From Caldibacillus thermoamylovorans (GTDB lineage: Bacteria > Bacillota > Bacilli > Bacillales > Caldibacillaceae), in the NCBI RefSeq assembly GCF_000751775.1, contig NZ_CCRF01000061.1:62001-126000 (forward strand): a stretch of DNA of 64,000 nt, read 5' to 3'. A program made the translations under genes and the position numbers. This document shows positions 55,330-64,000 of the stretch, piece by piece (the stretch's first letter is position 1; the number at the start of each line of letters is the position of its first letter). The notes beneath the pieces were generated by a model. That model was not told where the DNA came from, did no database searches, and saw nothing but the letters and a program-made list of their open reading frames with translations.

Positions 55330-56211
55330 ATGAAAAAAATTACCGTCAACATCAAAATGAAAAATATCCTTCTTATCTTATTCGGTACAGCCATCTATTC
55401 ATTTGGACTCGTCCATTTTAATATGCAAAATAATTTAGCAGAAGGCGGATTTACCGGAATCACATTACTTCTTTATTTTTTATATTCAATTAATCCGTCT
55501 ATCAGCAATTTAGTTTTAAATATTCCTGTTTTTATCCTTGGATGGAAATATTTAGGAAAAACTAGTTTTATTTATACCATTATCGGTACAGTCGGCCTCT
55601 CCTTCTTCCTCGAAATTTTTCAACGTTACCAAGTTACCATTCCGCTTGATCATGATATGACATTAGCAGCACTTTTTGCAGGGGTGTTTATCGGCGGGGG
55701 ACTGGGGATTATTTTTAGAAGCGGCGGAACAACGGGAGGGGTTGATATTATCGCCCGCTTAGTTCGAAAATTCCTAGGATTTCCGCTCGGACGGACGATG
55801 TTCTTATTTGATGCGGCAGTCATCACCATTTCCATCATCGCCTATTTGACACCAAGAGAAGGAATGTATACTTTAGTTGCTGTGTTTATAGGTGCGCAAA
55901 TAATTGATTTTATCCAGGAAGGAGCCTATTCAGGCCGGGGTGCTTTCATCATATCCGACAAATATTCGGAAATCGCAGAAAAAATAAGTACAGAATTATA
56001 TCGAGGTGTAACCGCTCTTGAAGGGCAAGGATATTATTCAAAAGCAAATAAAAAAATCTTATACTGTGTTGTTGCCAAACGTGAAATTATACCTTTGAAG
56101 AATATTGTAACTGCGATCGATCCCCATGCTTTCGTTACGATTACCCATGTCCATGAAGTGTTAGGTGAAGGTTTTACTTTAGATGAAAACAAAAATCCAA
56201 TCCATATTTAG
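55330..56211 (+). CDS. ypjC: YitT family membrane protein (YpjC)
   Basis: 293 residues. Five or six hydrophobic segments in the first 190, including GFTGITLLLYFL and IFRSGGTTGGVDIIARLV. A C-terminal DUF2179 soluble domain (GRGAFIISDKYSEIAEKI ... YCVVAKREIIPLKNIV) follows. Function of YitT proteins is not established. ATG 55330 follows AAAGGA with 8-nt spacing. It is divergent from ypjD and ends at a palindromic terminator. Confidence 0.92.
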   Translation: MKKITVNIKMKNILLILFGTAIYSFGLVHFNMQNNLAEGGFTGITLLLYFLYSINPSISNLVLNIPVFILGWKYLGKTSFIYTIIGTVGLSFFLEIFQRYQVTIPLDHDMTLAALFAGVFIGGGLGIIFRSGGTTGGVDIIARLVRKFLGFPLGRTMFLFDAAVITISIIAYLTPREGMYTLVAVFIGAQIIDFIQEGAYSGRGAFIISDKYSEIAEKISTELYRGVTALEGQGYYSKANKKILYCVVAKREIIPLKNIVTAIDPHAFVTITHVHEVLGEGFTLDENKNPIHI

Positions 56212-56217
56212 TACTGA

Positions 56218-56262
56218 ACGAAACAAGAGCTGATGATCATCAGCTCTTGTTTCAGTTTCGTC
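56218..56262. terminator. Bidirectional palindromic terminator
   Basis: GAAACAAGAGCTGATGATCATCAGCTCTTGTTTC: a perfect 17-bp palindrome between convergent genes, with T-rich sequence on both sides. Confidence 0.88.
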
Positions 56263-56269
56263 ATTTTTA

Positions 56270-56950
56270 TTAATCATCATTGTTCATTCCAACAAACATC
56301 AAAACGAATCGTAACAGTTCCAATAATGCAACGGCAGCAGCAGCAACATATGTTAAGGCGGCAGCATTCAGTACACTTCTTGCGCCTCTTTCCTCGTCAT
56401 TTCGAATAATGCCTAAGGAAACAACTTGGTTTAATGCCCGACTTGATGCATTAAATTCTACCGGCAATGTGACAACTTGGAATAGTACGGCTACTGCCAT
56501 AAAGATAATTCCAAGTAAAGCCAAATTCGCCATTTGGAACATGAAACCGATGATTATTAAGATCCATGATGTATTTGAACCAAAACTTGCCACCGGAACT
56601 AATGAAGATCGTAAACGTAAAAAGGCATAATCTTCTTGATCCTGAATAGCGTGTCCGCATTCATGGGCTGCAACAGCAAGTGCTGCAATCGAATGACCAT
56701 GATAGTTTGCTGAAGATAGCCGCACTACTTTTGCACGTGGATCATAGTGGTCACTTAAAAATCCCCGTGTTTCTTCAATTTGAACATCGTATAAGCCATT
56801 CGAATCCAAAATTCTTCTGGCCACTTCATAACCAGTGGTTCCTGTGGAATTTGGGACATTCGAATATTTTTTGTATGCACCATTTACTCGCAAACTTGCC
56901 CATATTGGGATAATTGTAATGATAAGAAAGTAAATCAGGAAACTTCCCAT
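56270..56950 (-). CDS. Membrane zinc metallopeptidase, YugP-like
   Basis: 226 residues. The zinc motif is HECGH in VAAHECGHAIQDQEDY. Four hydrophobic stretches are visible: one at the N-terminus (FLIYFLIITIIPIWASL), two around residues 120-160 and one near the C-terminus (ALTYVAAAAVALLELLRFV). Zn_peptidase_2 family; B. subtilis YugP is a homologue. The substrate is unknown. Its stop is 8 bp from the shared terminator. Confidence 0.9.
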   Translation of the reverse strand: MGSFLIYFLIITIIPIWASLRVNGAYKKYSNVPNSTGTTGYEVARRILDSNGLYDVQIEETRGFLSDHYDPRAKVVRLSSANYHGHSIAALAVAAHECGHAIQDQEDYAFLRLRSSLVPVASFGSNTSWILIIIGFMFQMANLALLGIIFMAVAVLFQVVTLPVEFNASSRALNQVVSLGIIRNDEERGARSVLNAAALTYVAAAAVALLELLRFVLMFVGMNNDD

Positions 56951-57004
56951 TTACATCCTCCTTATTCTATTTTATAAAAATTTTATAGAATATCTCTGTG
57001 TATG

Positions 57005-57793
57005 TCAATTTTTTTGCCCTTTTTTTGCTGCTTTGTGAGCCGCTCTTTCAGCCTTGTATTTTTTCCAACCAACATAGGATAAAGTTAATATGATGATTCC
57101 TCCCGTTGAAATAATGACCCACCATAAAGATAAATCGGCTTCATCTTCTTCGGCATTTTCAAAAAGACTTTGTAAATCTTTTTGGAGTGTTTCTATCGCT
57201 TCCAGTCCATCATCACTATTCAATAGCTTATTTGAATATTGTTCCCAGTATTGAAGTTGGGCATCGACTTTTTGAACTTTTTCAACTGGAACATCCAACA
57301 TAATACTCGGATAAACGATGTCATATACGCTTAAAAAACGGTTAAATTCTTCATGAAAATGTTGGTAGTTTTTTTGTTCAATTTTTTCTTTCACGGATTG
57401 AAATGCTGTTAAAACAGAACTTTCCATATTCGTCCAAAGGGGTTCGTAGTCTGTGATCACTGCATCAACAACAAGGCGAAACTTTGTTAGACGATTGACG
57501 ATTTCCTCATTTGTAAAAGTCCCGTTTTCTATCGTTCTCATTGACTCATGATGGGCAACTTGTAAGATTCGCTTTTCATCAGCGGATATGTCACTCGTAT
57601 GTTCAAGTATCTCACCAATATTCTTCAAAACTTTTTGCGTTTCTTCATATCTTTGTGCTTTTGAAAGTTGAAGGGCTTCATTCGCCAGCATATCCAATGT
57701 ATTGAGGTCGCTCCCATTTTCTACAGCTTGTACACCATTTACTGGTCCAATTAAAAAGGTAAATAAAGTCAATAATATGACTAATTGTTTCAT
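57005..57793 (-). CDS. ypjB: YpjB, sporulation-linked membrane protein
   Basis: 262 residues with an N-terminal signal peptide (LVILLTLFTFLIGPVNGVQA) and a C-terminal membrane helix (WWVIISTGGIIILTLSYVGW), so most of the chain lies outside the cell. The middle is helical. In B. subtilis, ypjB is expressed in sporulation and its loss affects spore formation mildly. It lies 63 bp from ypjA on the same strand. Confidence 0.88.
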   Translation of the reverse strand: MKQLVILLTLFTFLIGPVNGVQAVENGSDLNTLDMLANEALQLSKAQRYEETQKVLKNIGEILEHTSDISADEKRILQVAHHESMRTIENGTFTNEEIVNRLTKFRLVVDAVITDYEPLWTNMESSVLTAFQSVKEKIEQKNYQHFHEEFNRFLSVYDIVYPSIMLDVPVEKVQKVDAQLQYWEQYSNKLLNSDDGLEAIETLQKDLQSLFENAEEDEADLSLWWVIISTGGIIILTLSYVGWKKYKAERAAHKAAKKGQKN

Positions 57794-57856
57794 TTCCTGT
57801 CCCCCCTATTCCTACTAAAATGTATGATAGAGTGGACAAGGATAGACCTTGAAAAA

Positions 57857-58447
57857 TTAAAATACCATTGTTTTTCTTTGTTTTTTCATCCCAAAGTAAA
57901 AGGTGATCCAGATCGAAACAATACTTAGCCAAAATGTAAAGTAGCCGATTTGGGGAATAAATTGATCAAGCGCTCCGTATCGAGGATACATAAAAAAGAC
58001 ATAATCGATGATTTCATTATGTAAAGTCCATATGGCAGCGATCACTAAATGTTTTCCTTCTATTCGATAATATGGAGAATAAAGTAAACCTTGAACAGCC
58101 ATTCCTAAATGGGAAGCAATTAACATATAGCCTTGCCATGGCAAGTAGCCTGAAACAATCAAGGTTAAGATATTCATGACTACCGCCCAAATCCCATATT
58201 TAAATAATGTCATTATCGCCAAAGCCTCAAACAATGGCCAATTTTTTTTGAACAGAAAAGCAATGAGGACGAAAACAAAGAAAAAGCTGGCAGTCGGACT
58301 GTCCGGAACAAACGGTAAAAAAATTGGAGGGGTTTCCGCCAATTGATATCCGTACCAATAATAACCGTAGATTGTCCCGATAACATTAATAAATAGCAAG
58401 ATAACAAGAAATTTTTTCCTTGTTAAAAAATATTGAAGATTTATCAC
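57857..58447 (-). CDS. ypjA: YpjA, DUF1405 membrane protein
   Basis: 196 residues with about six membrane segments (FLVILLFINVIGTIYGYYWYG; SFFFVFVLIAFLF; MVLIFIV-type). The start is GTG 58447, 6 nt after GAGGTG; an ATG two codons earlier directly abuts that site. B. subtilis ypjA is likewise placed between the qcr operon and ypjB. Function unknown. Confidence 0.85.
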   Translation of the reverse strand: MINLQYFLTRKKFLVILLFINVIGTIYGYYWYGYQLAETPPIFLPFVPDSPTASFFFVFVLIAFLFKKNWPLFEALAIMTLFKYGIWAVVMNILTLIVSGYLPWQGYMLIASHLGMAVQGLLYSPYYRIEGKHLVIAAIWTLHNEIIDYVFFMYPRYGALDQFIPQIGYFTFWLSIVSIWITFYFGMKKQRKTMVF

Positions 58448-58511
58448 TCGCATCACCTCTATTCTATTATAAACGGATTTAAACGGAACCAAAAAAAATA
58501 ATTTCAAATTA

Positions 58512-58575
58512 GAAGGGTAAGACCTCTTTTTCATATAAGTCAACTGCTGACCAAATGAAATCGAAAGCCTTACCC
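58512..58575 (-). terminator. Probable terminator of the qcrABC operon
   Basis: AGGGTAAG pairs with CTTACCCT around a 46-nt loop on the minus strand; downstream TTCTAATTTG is only moderately T-rich. Confidence 0.5.
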
Positions 58576-58591
58576 TAGAAAAAGACCATTA

Positions 58592-59356
58592 TTATTTTTC
58601 AATACTTTTAATAAACTCGGCAATTTGTTGCAGTTCTTCATCTGTTCCTTGGAAAATTCCCGGTGGCATACTACCCTTTCCATTTTTTGCAATATCTTTA
58701 ATCTCATCAACAGATAATTTCGTTCCTGCTAAAGGTGGCCCGGAACCGCCTTCCAAATTTCCGCCATGACAGCTTAAACAAGTATTGGCTTCAAGAATTT
58801 TATAAGCCGGATCCTCTTTATCGACCTCGACAACTTCACGAATCATCCCTTGTTTTTTGGCCGCTTCCCAATCATGATGACCGGCGGCTTCCCAAGTTAA
58901 ATAAAATATAGCGCAAATCGCAAGTAGCATAAATCCCGTAGCAAACGGACGGTCAAGCGGACGCCTTTTTGGTCCCCGATCAAGAAAAGGCGCCAAGAGT
59001 AAAGCAGTAAAAGCCAGCCCTGGAATGATAAAAGCACCTAAAATATTATATGGTCCTGATGCAAATGAATACTTTAACAATTGATAAAGAAACAGAAAGT
59101 ACCAGTCCGGCATCGGTATATAGCTGGTATCCGTTGGGTCGGCAATCCTCTCTAATGGAGGCGGTTCGACAACTACCAGACATAAAAAGCCAATTAAGAA
59201 GACAGCCCCGACCATCCATTCTTTCAACAAGAAATCAGGATAGAAAGCTTCTGTTTTTCCGGGATATTCCGAGTAGTCTTTCGGGATATTCGGCTTCCGA
59301 TTATTGATCGGAACACGAGAATCCCCGACAAACTTCATTCCTTTCCCCCTCTTCAT
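58592..59356 (-). CDS. qcrC: Menaquinol:cytochrome c reductase, cytochrome b/c subunit
   Basis: 254 residues. A cytochrome b subunit-IV-like part with three membrane helices is fused to a C-terminal cytochrome c domain with CLSCHGG (heme c) and PGIFQGTDEELQQIAEF. It receives electrons from the Rieske protein and passes them to cytochrome c. The start MKRGKGMKFVGDSR matches the B. subtilis QcrC start; two ribosome sites are present. Confidence 0.96.
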   Translation of the reverse strand: MKRGKGMKFVGDSRVPINNRKPNIPKDYSEYPGKTEAFYPDFLLKEWMVGAVFLIGFLCLVVVEPPPLERIADPTDTSYIPMPDWYFLFLYQLLKYSFASGPYNILGAFIIPGLAFTALLLAPFLDRGPKRRPLDRPFATGFMLLAICAIFYLTWEAAGHHDWEAAKKQGMIREVVEVDKEDPAYKILEANTCLSCHGGNLEGGSGPPLAGTKLSVDEIKDIAKNGKGSMPPGIFQGTDEELQQIAEFIKSIEK

Positions 59357-59398
59357 ATGTTCCCCTCCTTAATACAAAACAACTTCAACCCATTGAAA

Positions 59399-60073
59399 TT
59401 ACAGCGGACCTGAAATCCCTTGTTTACGAATCATAAGGAAATGCAAGCCGATTAATCCAAGCAATGCTGCCGGTAAGAAAAATACATGGATGGCAAAGAA
59501 ACGCGTTAATGTCTCTGCACCAACAATATGTTCATCACCGCTCAGCAATGTTTTTAGCATATCACCAATCAAAGGTGTAGATTGTGCAATATCCAAAGTA
59601 ACTTTTGTAGCGTTTAGCGCTTTCATATCCCACGGTAACAAGTAACCGGTTAAGCCTAAGGCCAACATGACAAAAAAGATTAAAACCCCAACAATCCAGT
59701 TTAACTCCCGGGGCTTTTTATAAGCACCTTGGAAAAATACCCGCAACGTATGTAAAAACATCATAACAATCACAATACTTGCTCCCCAGTGATGCATTCC
59801 ACGGACAATCTGCCCAAATGCGACCTGATTCTGCAAATAATATACCGATTCCCAAGCACGCTCAATATCCGGAACATAATACATAGATAAGAACATTCCC
59901 GACAAAACTTGGATTACAACGACAAAGAAAGTCAAGCCGCCAAAGCAATAAACAAATGCGCTAAAATGATGGGCCGGGTTTACGTGCTCAGGTACTTCAT
60001 GGTCTGCAACATCACGCCATAACGGGGTAATATCTAAACGTTCGTCGATCCAATCATATACTTTGTTTAACAC
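59399..60073 (-). CDS. qcrB: Menaquinol:cytochrome c reductase, cytochrome b subunit
   Basis: 224 residues, the split cytochrome b6 type. Heme ligands lie in RGMHHWGASIVIVMMFLHTLRVF and in RFFAIHVFFLPAALLGLIGLHF; four membrane helices. The start is GTG 60073, 7 nt after AGGGGTG, and only 2 bp after the qcrA stop. Confidence 0.97.
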   Translation of the reverse strand: MLNKVYDWIDERLDITPLWRDVADHEVPEHVNPAHHFSAFVYCFGGLTFFVVVIQVLSGMFLSMYYVPDIERAWESVYYLQNQVAFGQIVRGMHHWGASIVIVMMFLHTLRVFFQGAYKKPRELNWIVGVLIFFVMLALGLTGYLLPWDMKALNATKVTLDIAQSTPLIGDMLKTLLSGDEHIVGAETLTRFFAIHVFFLPAALLGLIGLHFLMIRKQGISGPL

Positions 60074-60075
60074 TT

Positions 60076-60585
60076 TTATGCACCCCTAACCGCACTTGCT
60101 CGTCTACTTAAATAAAGCACGCCATCTTTTACCTTATACTTATACCGGTCTAATGGTCCGCGAGGCGGTGTCCCCGGTACATTGGTTCCGTCTTTTTCAT
60201 ACAACCCTTTATGGCATGGACAGAAAAATTGATTTGGATGGTCTTTGTTCGAATTCCAGTTAACCGTACAGCCTAAATGTTTACAAACCGGTGAAAGTGC
60301 AATAATTTCACCCTTATCATCTTTGTATACCCATGCTGTTTGTGTTACATTGGACGTATACCATCCGTCTTCCTGCTCAAATTGAAAATCGACACGAGTC
60401 GGTTCGTTTGTCAATTCATCAACTTTCACGGTTGTTGCAATAAAATCGCCCCCCGCTTCAACCTGTAAAACAGGATCAACTGCCATTCGCAGCATTGGCA
60501 TCACTGAAGCAACCGCCATAAACCCGCCTACACCCATTATCGTATAGCTAAGGAATTGGCGCCTTGTTACCCGTTGTTCACTCAT
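60076..60585 (-). CDS. qcrA: Menaquinol:cytochrome c reductase, Rieske iron-sulfur subunit
   Basis: 169 residues. A twin-arginine type N-terminus (RVTRRQFLSYT) with one membrane helix is followed by the 2Fe-2S domain: CKHLGC and CPCHKG supply two Cys and two His. It oxidises menaquinol at the outer face of the membrane. ATG 60585 follows GGAGGGG. First gene of qcrABC. Confidence 0.97.
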   Translation of the reverse strand: MSEQRVTRRQFLSYTIMGVGGFMAVASVMPMLRMAVDPVLQVEAGGDFIATTVKVDELTNEPTRVDFQFEQEDGWYTSNVTQTAWVYKDDKGEIIALSPVCKHLGCTVNWNSNKDHPNQFFCPCHKGLYEKDGTNVPGTPPRGPLDRYKYKVKDGVLYLSRRASAVRGA

Positions 60586-60730
60586 CCTACTCCCCTCCAA
60601 TCTTGCAATTCAATGGGTATACCCCATTCTATCATAGTCAATTTTTATAATATATCATCATCAAAATTAGGTCAATATAATAAATATTATTAAATAATAT
60701 TTTATTCAGTTATCAACTTCACAATTCTTA

Positions 60731-61207
60731 CTAAGCATTTACATCTTCTGCTGCCTGCCATTTTTCCACAAAAAAATTCAACAATTGTTTAACTTGATTA
60801 TCGATAATGGCCATTTTATTCGTTCCATCAAGATGTTCAAGCGGAATAGATGGAATCCAAATCAACTCTCCTTTTAACTGTTCAACGATACTTTTCCATG
60901 ATTGGTCAGAGCTGATAAAGAAAAGATGTTTAAACGATTTCTTAGTCAGTTCGTGATGCCATTTGGTAAGCAACATTTTTTTATCTTGATCGGAAAAGTT
61001 TAAAAAATAGACAAATGATGGTAATAGAAGGATTCTCCCTTTAAATTGGCGCTCAATTTCGATTGCAATCATTTGGATGAATTCGCTTCCACTTGCAGCG
61101 TCTTTTCCACGTTCATCAAAGGAGATTGGAACCATTGGAATCAGAACGGTATCGATATATTCCTTTGAAAGAGTGAAAGTGGAAAAATCTTGAGCTGTCC
61201 AACGCAC
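60731..61207 (-). CDS. ypiF: YpiF (DUF2487) protein
   Basis: 158 residues, no Cys, no membrane segment. Start GTG 61207 (MRWTAQDFSTF) with GGGAGGTG upstream. Long helices and LLPSFVYFLNFSDQDKKMLLTKWHHELTKKSF are typical. Sits upstream of qcrABC as in B. subtilis. Function unknown. Confidence 0.88.
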   Translation of the reverse strand: MRWTAQDFSTFTLSKEYIDTVLIPMVPISFDERGKDAASGSEFIQMIAIEIERQFKGRILLLPSFVYFLNFSDQDKKMLLTKWHHELTKKSFKHLFFISSDQSWKSIVEQLKGELIWIPSIPLEHLDGTNKMAIIDNQVKQLLNFFVEKWQAAEDVNA

Positions 61208-61465
61208 TCTTTCACCTCCCTTTTCCTAAATCTGTTTCAAAAATAATTTTTTAAGCAAATAAATATCTTTGTTTAATTATAAAGATAGCATAATTTTATA
61301 CAAATATTTGAATAAATTGTGAACAATTTTAGACATTTTTATGAAACTACCGTTTTGTTTTTTCATCTTAACAACGAGTCATGACCTCCATCTCAAGACT
61401 TTCGAGCTTATAAAAGGAAAAGGTGGGACTGCTGCCCATATATGCCCGACTGGTTCAACTAACTT

Positions 61466-61535
61466 AAAGAAAAAGGTGCCCAACGAACGGGCAAGTTCAT
61501 TAAAAACTACAAAGAACCCGTGGTCGGACACCTTT
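61466..61535 (-). terminator. Terminator of reoY-ypiA containing a repeat-like motif
   Basis: AAGGTGTCCGAC pairs with GTTGGGCACCTT on the minus strand with a mismatch or G-U pair, inner arms ACGGG/CCCGT, then TTTTTCTTTAAG. The region beyond (61440-61465) shares GCCCGACTGGTTCAACTAAC with the element at 42240. The rest of the 329-bp gap (61208-61536) shows no gene. Confidence 0.75.
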
Positions 61536-61536
61536 T

Positions 61537-62082
61537 CTATCGATTCAAAATCCGGTTTAACTGTTCGGATAACATGATAAATTCTTCTTTATCTTTCCGG
61601 TCCAATGCTTTATCAATTTTTTCCCGAATTTGCTCCAGTTGGAAATTCTTAATGGAGGTTTGTAAGAACTGTTCTGCAAGTTCACGGTCCTTATCCGAAA
61701 TCTCCAAGTGTTCCGGCATATACGGATTATTCTCAAGAACAAGTGCATATTGATGCGATTTGTGAACTGCCTTAAAGTTCAATTGGATATATATCTCCTG
61801 ATCACGATTGAGTCGAATATCATGAAAAGATTTTTCAGCATCCGTTGTTAAAATAGAATCTTTGTAAAAACGAAAAGGGACATCATCCACACATTGGGTA
61901 CTCATTATAATTCCCCGGGGACAAAATTCGGCATGTTCCACAAAATGGACTTTTTCCATCAATTGATCATGGCTCATTAAATAATTTAAAATCCATACAC
62001 ATTCCCGCCTTTTCAATTGATAATGATTTAGAAACCAGCGGATAAATTCTTTTTTCTCATTAACAGAAATAGGAGCGGCCAT
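61537..62082 (-). CDS. reoY: ReoY (YpiB, UPF0302), adaptor in MurA degradation
   Basis: 181 residues. The N-terminal [26 protein letters not shown] is the UPF0302 signature, followed by an IDEAL-type C-terminal region ([14 protein letters not shown]). In Listeria and B. subtilis, ReoY acts with ClpCP and ReoM to degrade MurA. The start is ATG 62082 with AGGAGG 8 nt upstream; a TTG two codons earlier is in the site. 30 bp downstream of ypiA. Confidence 0.92.
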   Translation of the reverse strand: MAAPISVNEKKEFIRWFLNHYQLKRRECVWILNYLMSHDQLMEKVHFVEHAEFCPRGIIMSTQCVDDVPFRFYKDSILTTDAEKSFHDIRLNRDQEIYIQLNFKAVHKSHQYALVLENNPYMPEHLEISDKDRELAEQFLQTSIKNFQLEQIREKIDKALDRKDKEEFIMLSEQLNRILNR

Positions 62083-62112
62083 CGACAATCCCTCCTTGTT
62101 AAATAAAGTTAA

Positions 62113-63378
62113 TTACTTACTGTCTGCTTCCAATCTCTCCAAAACATCCAGATACTCAGCATTCGTTGGGTCCATAATTTGCAGTTTATTAAATACTTCG
62201 ATAGCTTCATCAAAAATTCCTTCTTCTAACAGAAAAAATCCATAATTTTGTAGAAAGTCACTGTTTTCTTTTAAATATCTATATGCACTACGGTAAGCAT
62301 TTAATGCCTCAGAATATTGTTCTTCTTTGTCACAACTGACGGCATAATCCCAGAGAAGATCAGGGTCTTCTTCACCTTCCGCTAACAATGGTTCGACTAA
62401 TTGGATAATCTCTTGATATCGTTCCTGTTTTAAATAAAGCTTATTCAAAGTAAGAAGTGCATCGATATACGAAGGATCCAATTCAATTGCATCCAAGAAA
62501 AATTTTTCTGCAGATGATTCATCTCCCAGCTTCAAACTGATTTTACCGGCAAAATAATGAAGTTCTCTTTGATAAGGGTTCACTTTTAACCCGGCTGTTG
62601 AAATTTGCAAAGCTTTTTCAAGATCCTCGAGATGTTCATAACTTTTGGCAAGCGGCAGATATAAGCTGTGATAATCAGGATCCAGTTCTTTTACTTCGGT
62701 TAATTTTTCAATTGCTTTTTCATATAAACCGGCCTGGTAAGCAGTCAACCCGTAACCAAAAAGCACATCGATATCAAGCTTGTCTTCCAATACATGGTCA
62801 TAATGATGTATTGCTTTTTCAAATTCTCCTGCTGCCGCATAAGCATCCGCCAGTCGCTGGTGTAAATTGACATGACCGATTTCTTTTGTATCTTTAAGCA
62901 GTTGTTCATATTTATAAATCGCTTCAGCAAATTTTCCAATTGAGGCATACAGTTCTGCTAAAGCAAATTGAATGACAGGTTCATCAGGTGCTATTTTTTC
63001 TGCCTGTAAAAGTTTTTGTATACTTACTTCAAAAAGCCCTTGGGAATCATATAAATCCGCTTGTAACAAAAGGGCTTGAGCATAAAATGGGTCTTCCGCG
63101 TTAATTTTTTCCAATGTTGATAAAGCTTCATCTTCCCGATCTAACTGGATAAAGACTTCGGCAACCGCTACCAGTAATTCTCCCTCATCCGGGTAACGGT
63201 CAAGCAAGCGCTGATAAAGAGTCAATGCCTCTTCCAAAAAACCGAGATGGGTTAATTCCTCAGCAAGGGCGTAGATCTCCTCATCACTACCTTTATTTAA
63301 AACTGCATGAAAAATTTTTTCAGCTTCTTTCAATTTTCCTTGCTTCATTAACAGTGTATATTGCTCCGTTTTATTCAT
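62113..63378 (-). CDS. ypiA: YpiA, tetratricopeptide-repeat protein
   Basis: 421 residues, about 11-12 TPR repeats from residue 5 to the end (for example EEALTLYQRLLDRYPDEGELLVAVAEVFIQ and YEKAIEKLTEVKELDPDYHSLYLPLAKSYE). YpiA has been linked with MurAA degradation in B. subtilis alongside YpiB (ReoY), which agrees with their pairing here. Cytoplasmic, no membrane segment. Confidence 0.92.
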   Translation of the reverse strand: MNKTEQYTLLMKQGKLKEAEKIFHAVLNKGSDEEIYALAEELTHLGFLEEALTLYQRLLDRYPDEGELLVAVAEVFIQLDREDEALSTLEKINAEDPFYAQALLLQADLYDSQGLFEVSIQKLLQAEKIAPDEPVIQFALAELYASIGKFAEAIYKYEQLLKDTKEIGHVNLHQRLADAYAAAGEFEKAIHHYDHVLEDKLDIDVLFGYGLTAYQAGLYEKAIEKLTEVKELDPDYHSLYLPLAKSYEHLEDLEKALQISTAGLKVNPYQRELHYFAGKISLKLGDESSAEKFFLDAIELDPSYIDALLTLNKLYLKQERYQEIIQLVEPLLAEGEEDPDLLWDYAVSCDKEEQYSEALNAYRSAYRYLKENSDFLQNYGFFLLEEGIFDEAIEVFNKLQIMDPTNAEYLDVLERLEADSK

Positions 63379-63561
63379 CGAACATTGCTCCTTATGACAA
63401 TAATCAATTACTTTCTTTCTATTTTATTTAAGAAAAGCTTTGAATCCAACTTTGAAAACTGCAAATAATCGGCTAAAAGCGACACGTCCTGTTGCAACAC
63501 AGGGGCCATACCAAAGTCCGTAGCCAATCAGACAGCCGTAAATTAAATACAGAAATCTAAT

Positions 63562-64000
63562 TTAGCTAAAAAACGACGGACGGTTAATTGTAAATTCTTC
63601 GCCATTCTCCAAATTATAATATATCTTTTCTCCTGCCTTGACAATTTTTCCTTTATGCACCGTAACTGCTAATATGAATTTTTTTTCATCGTTCATGAAC
63701 GAAAAAACAGGATGTTCGTTTCCCGACAAATATAAATTATAGCTTAACTCCCCGCCGGTTTGTAGATAACCTTTCAGCGGATAAATACCGATTTTTTTAA
63801 GGACTTGAAGATGTAACGGTGTTTGTTCAGAAAGCGATTCTTCAATATGGGGTATTTTTTCACGTTGTAATATCGATTGCCATGTTTGGAGTAAATCCTC
63901 TTTTTCTTTTCCGGAGTTTACGATTACCGGTATAAGCGGACTATTGTAAGGAAATAGGGCTTCACGAATCCATCCCCATGGAATTTTGTACAACTCTCGT
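63562..64000 (-). CDS. Uncharacterised protein, 5' end beyond the window
   Basis: At least 146 residues; the frame is open to the right edge, so the TTG near 63993 need not be the start. Segments include LYKIPWGWIREALFPYNSPLIPVIVNSG, LKKIGIYPLKGYLQTGGELSYNLYLSG and the ending EEFTINRPSFFS. No family recognised. In B. subtilis aroE would follow ypiA; here this gene lies in between. Confidence 0.6.
   Translation of the reverse strand, partial: RELYKIPWGWIREALFPYNSPLIPVIVNSGKEKEDLLQTWQSILQREKIPHIEESLSEQTPLHLQVLKKIGIYPLKGYLQTGGELSYNLYLSGNEHPVFSFMNDEKKFILAVTVHKGKIVKAGEKIYYNLENGEEFTINRPSFFS

Overview
The window is chromosomal DNA of an endospore-forming, low-GC Bacillaceae bacterium. Three things show this: gene order closely follows the Bacillus subtilis ypi/ypj/pan/ypm/ypo/ypp/ypr/yps/ypw region; spore genes are present (sspL, sspM, a cotD-like coat gene, ypjB); and the RNase P RNA matches the Bacillus type. 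The species cannot be named from the sequence alone. Most genes lie on the minus strand, so the window reads from right to left relative to transcription. I see no prophage, intact insertion sequence, tRNA, rRNA or CRISPR array.

Left part (1-12.5 kb): a truncated DegV-like gene; a nucleotide cluster thyA-dfrA-SRAP preceded by a predicted exported lethal-factor-type zinc protease; bacilliredoxin brxA and cvfC; an ABC-F ATPase; fhs for one-carbon metabolism; mntR; a cold-shock gene; and ypeQ/ypeP. The 12.6-25 kb part holds an EamA transporter, sspL, a 5'-3' exonuclease, the double dynamin dynA, and the xpt-pbuX purine salvage operon behind a guanine-type riboswitch. It ends with an EAL-HDOD protein and carboxypeptidase M32.

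Centre (25-42 kb): rlmL, rnpB, gpsB, cotD, the mrfA-mrfB DNA repair pair, hsp20, the yppG/yppE/yppC set with sspM, divergent recU-ponA, then ypoC-nth-dnaD-asnS. Right part (42-64 kb): aspB-tseB-ypmA, dinG, panBCD, the operon ypjD-dapB-mgsA-bshA-cca-birA, a YitT-family gene, a zinc peptidase, ypjB-ypjA, the menaquinol:cytochrome c reductase operon qcrABC with ypiF, and reoY-ypiA. A partial unknown gene runs off the right end.

The coding part is mostly conserved core genome. The unusual signals are mainly non-coding or small. (1) An RNA-like leader of about 150 nt with its own promoter and terminator precedes panB. (2) Several families of interspersed, hairpin-rich repeats are present; one sits in the xpt leader, one between aspB and asnS, and one in the long panB leader. 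(3) The BrxA terminator region is tandemly duplicated. (4) DinG keeps its exonuclease residues but has lost the Walker A and motif VI residues of its helicase part. (5) bshB1 is missing from the bacillithiol locus. (6) A lethal-factor-type protease lies next to thyA.
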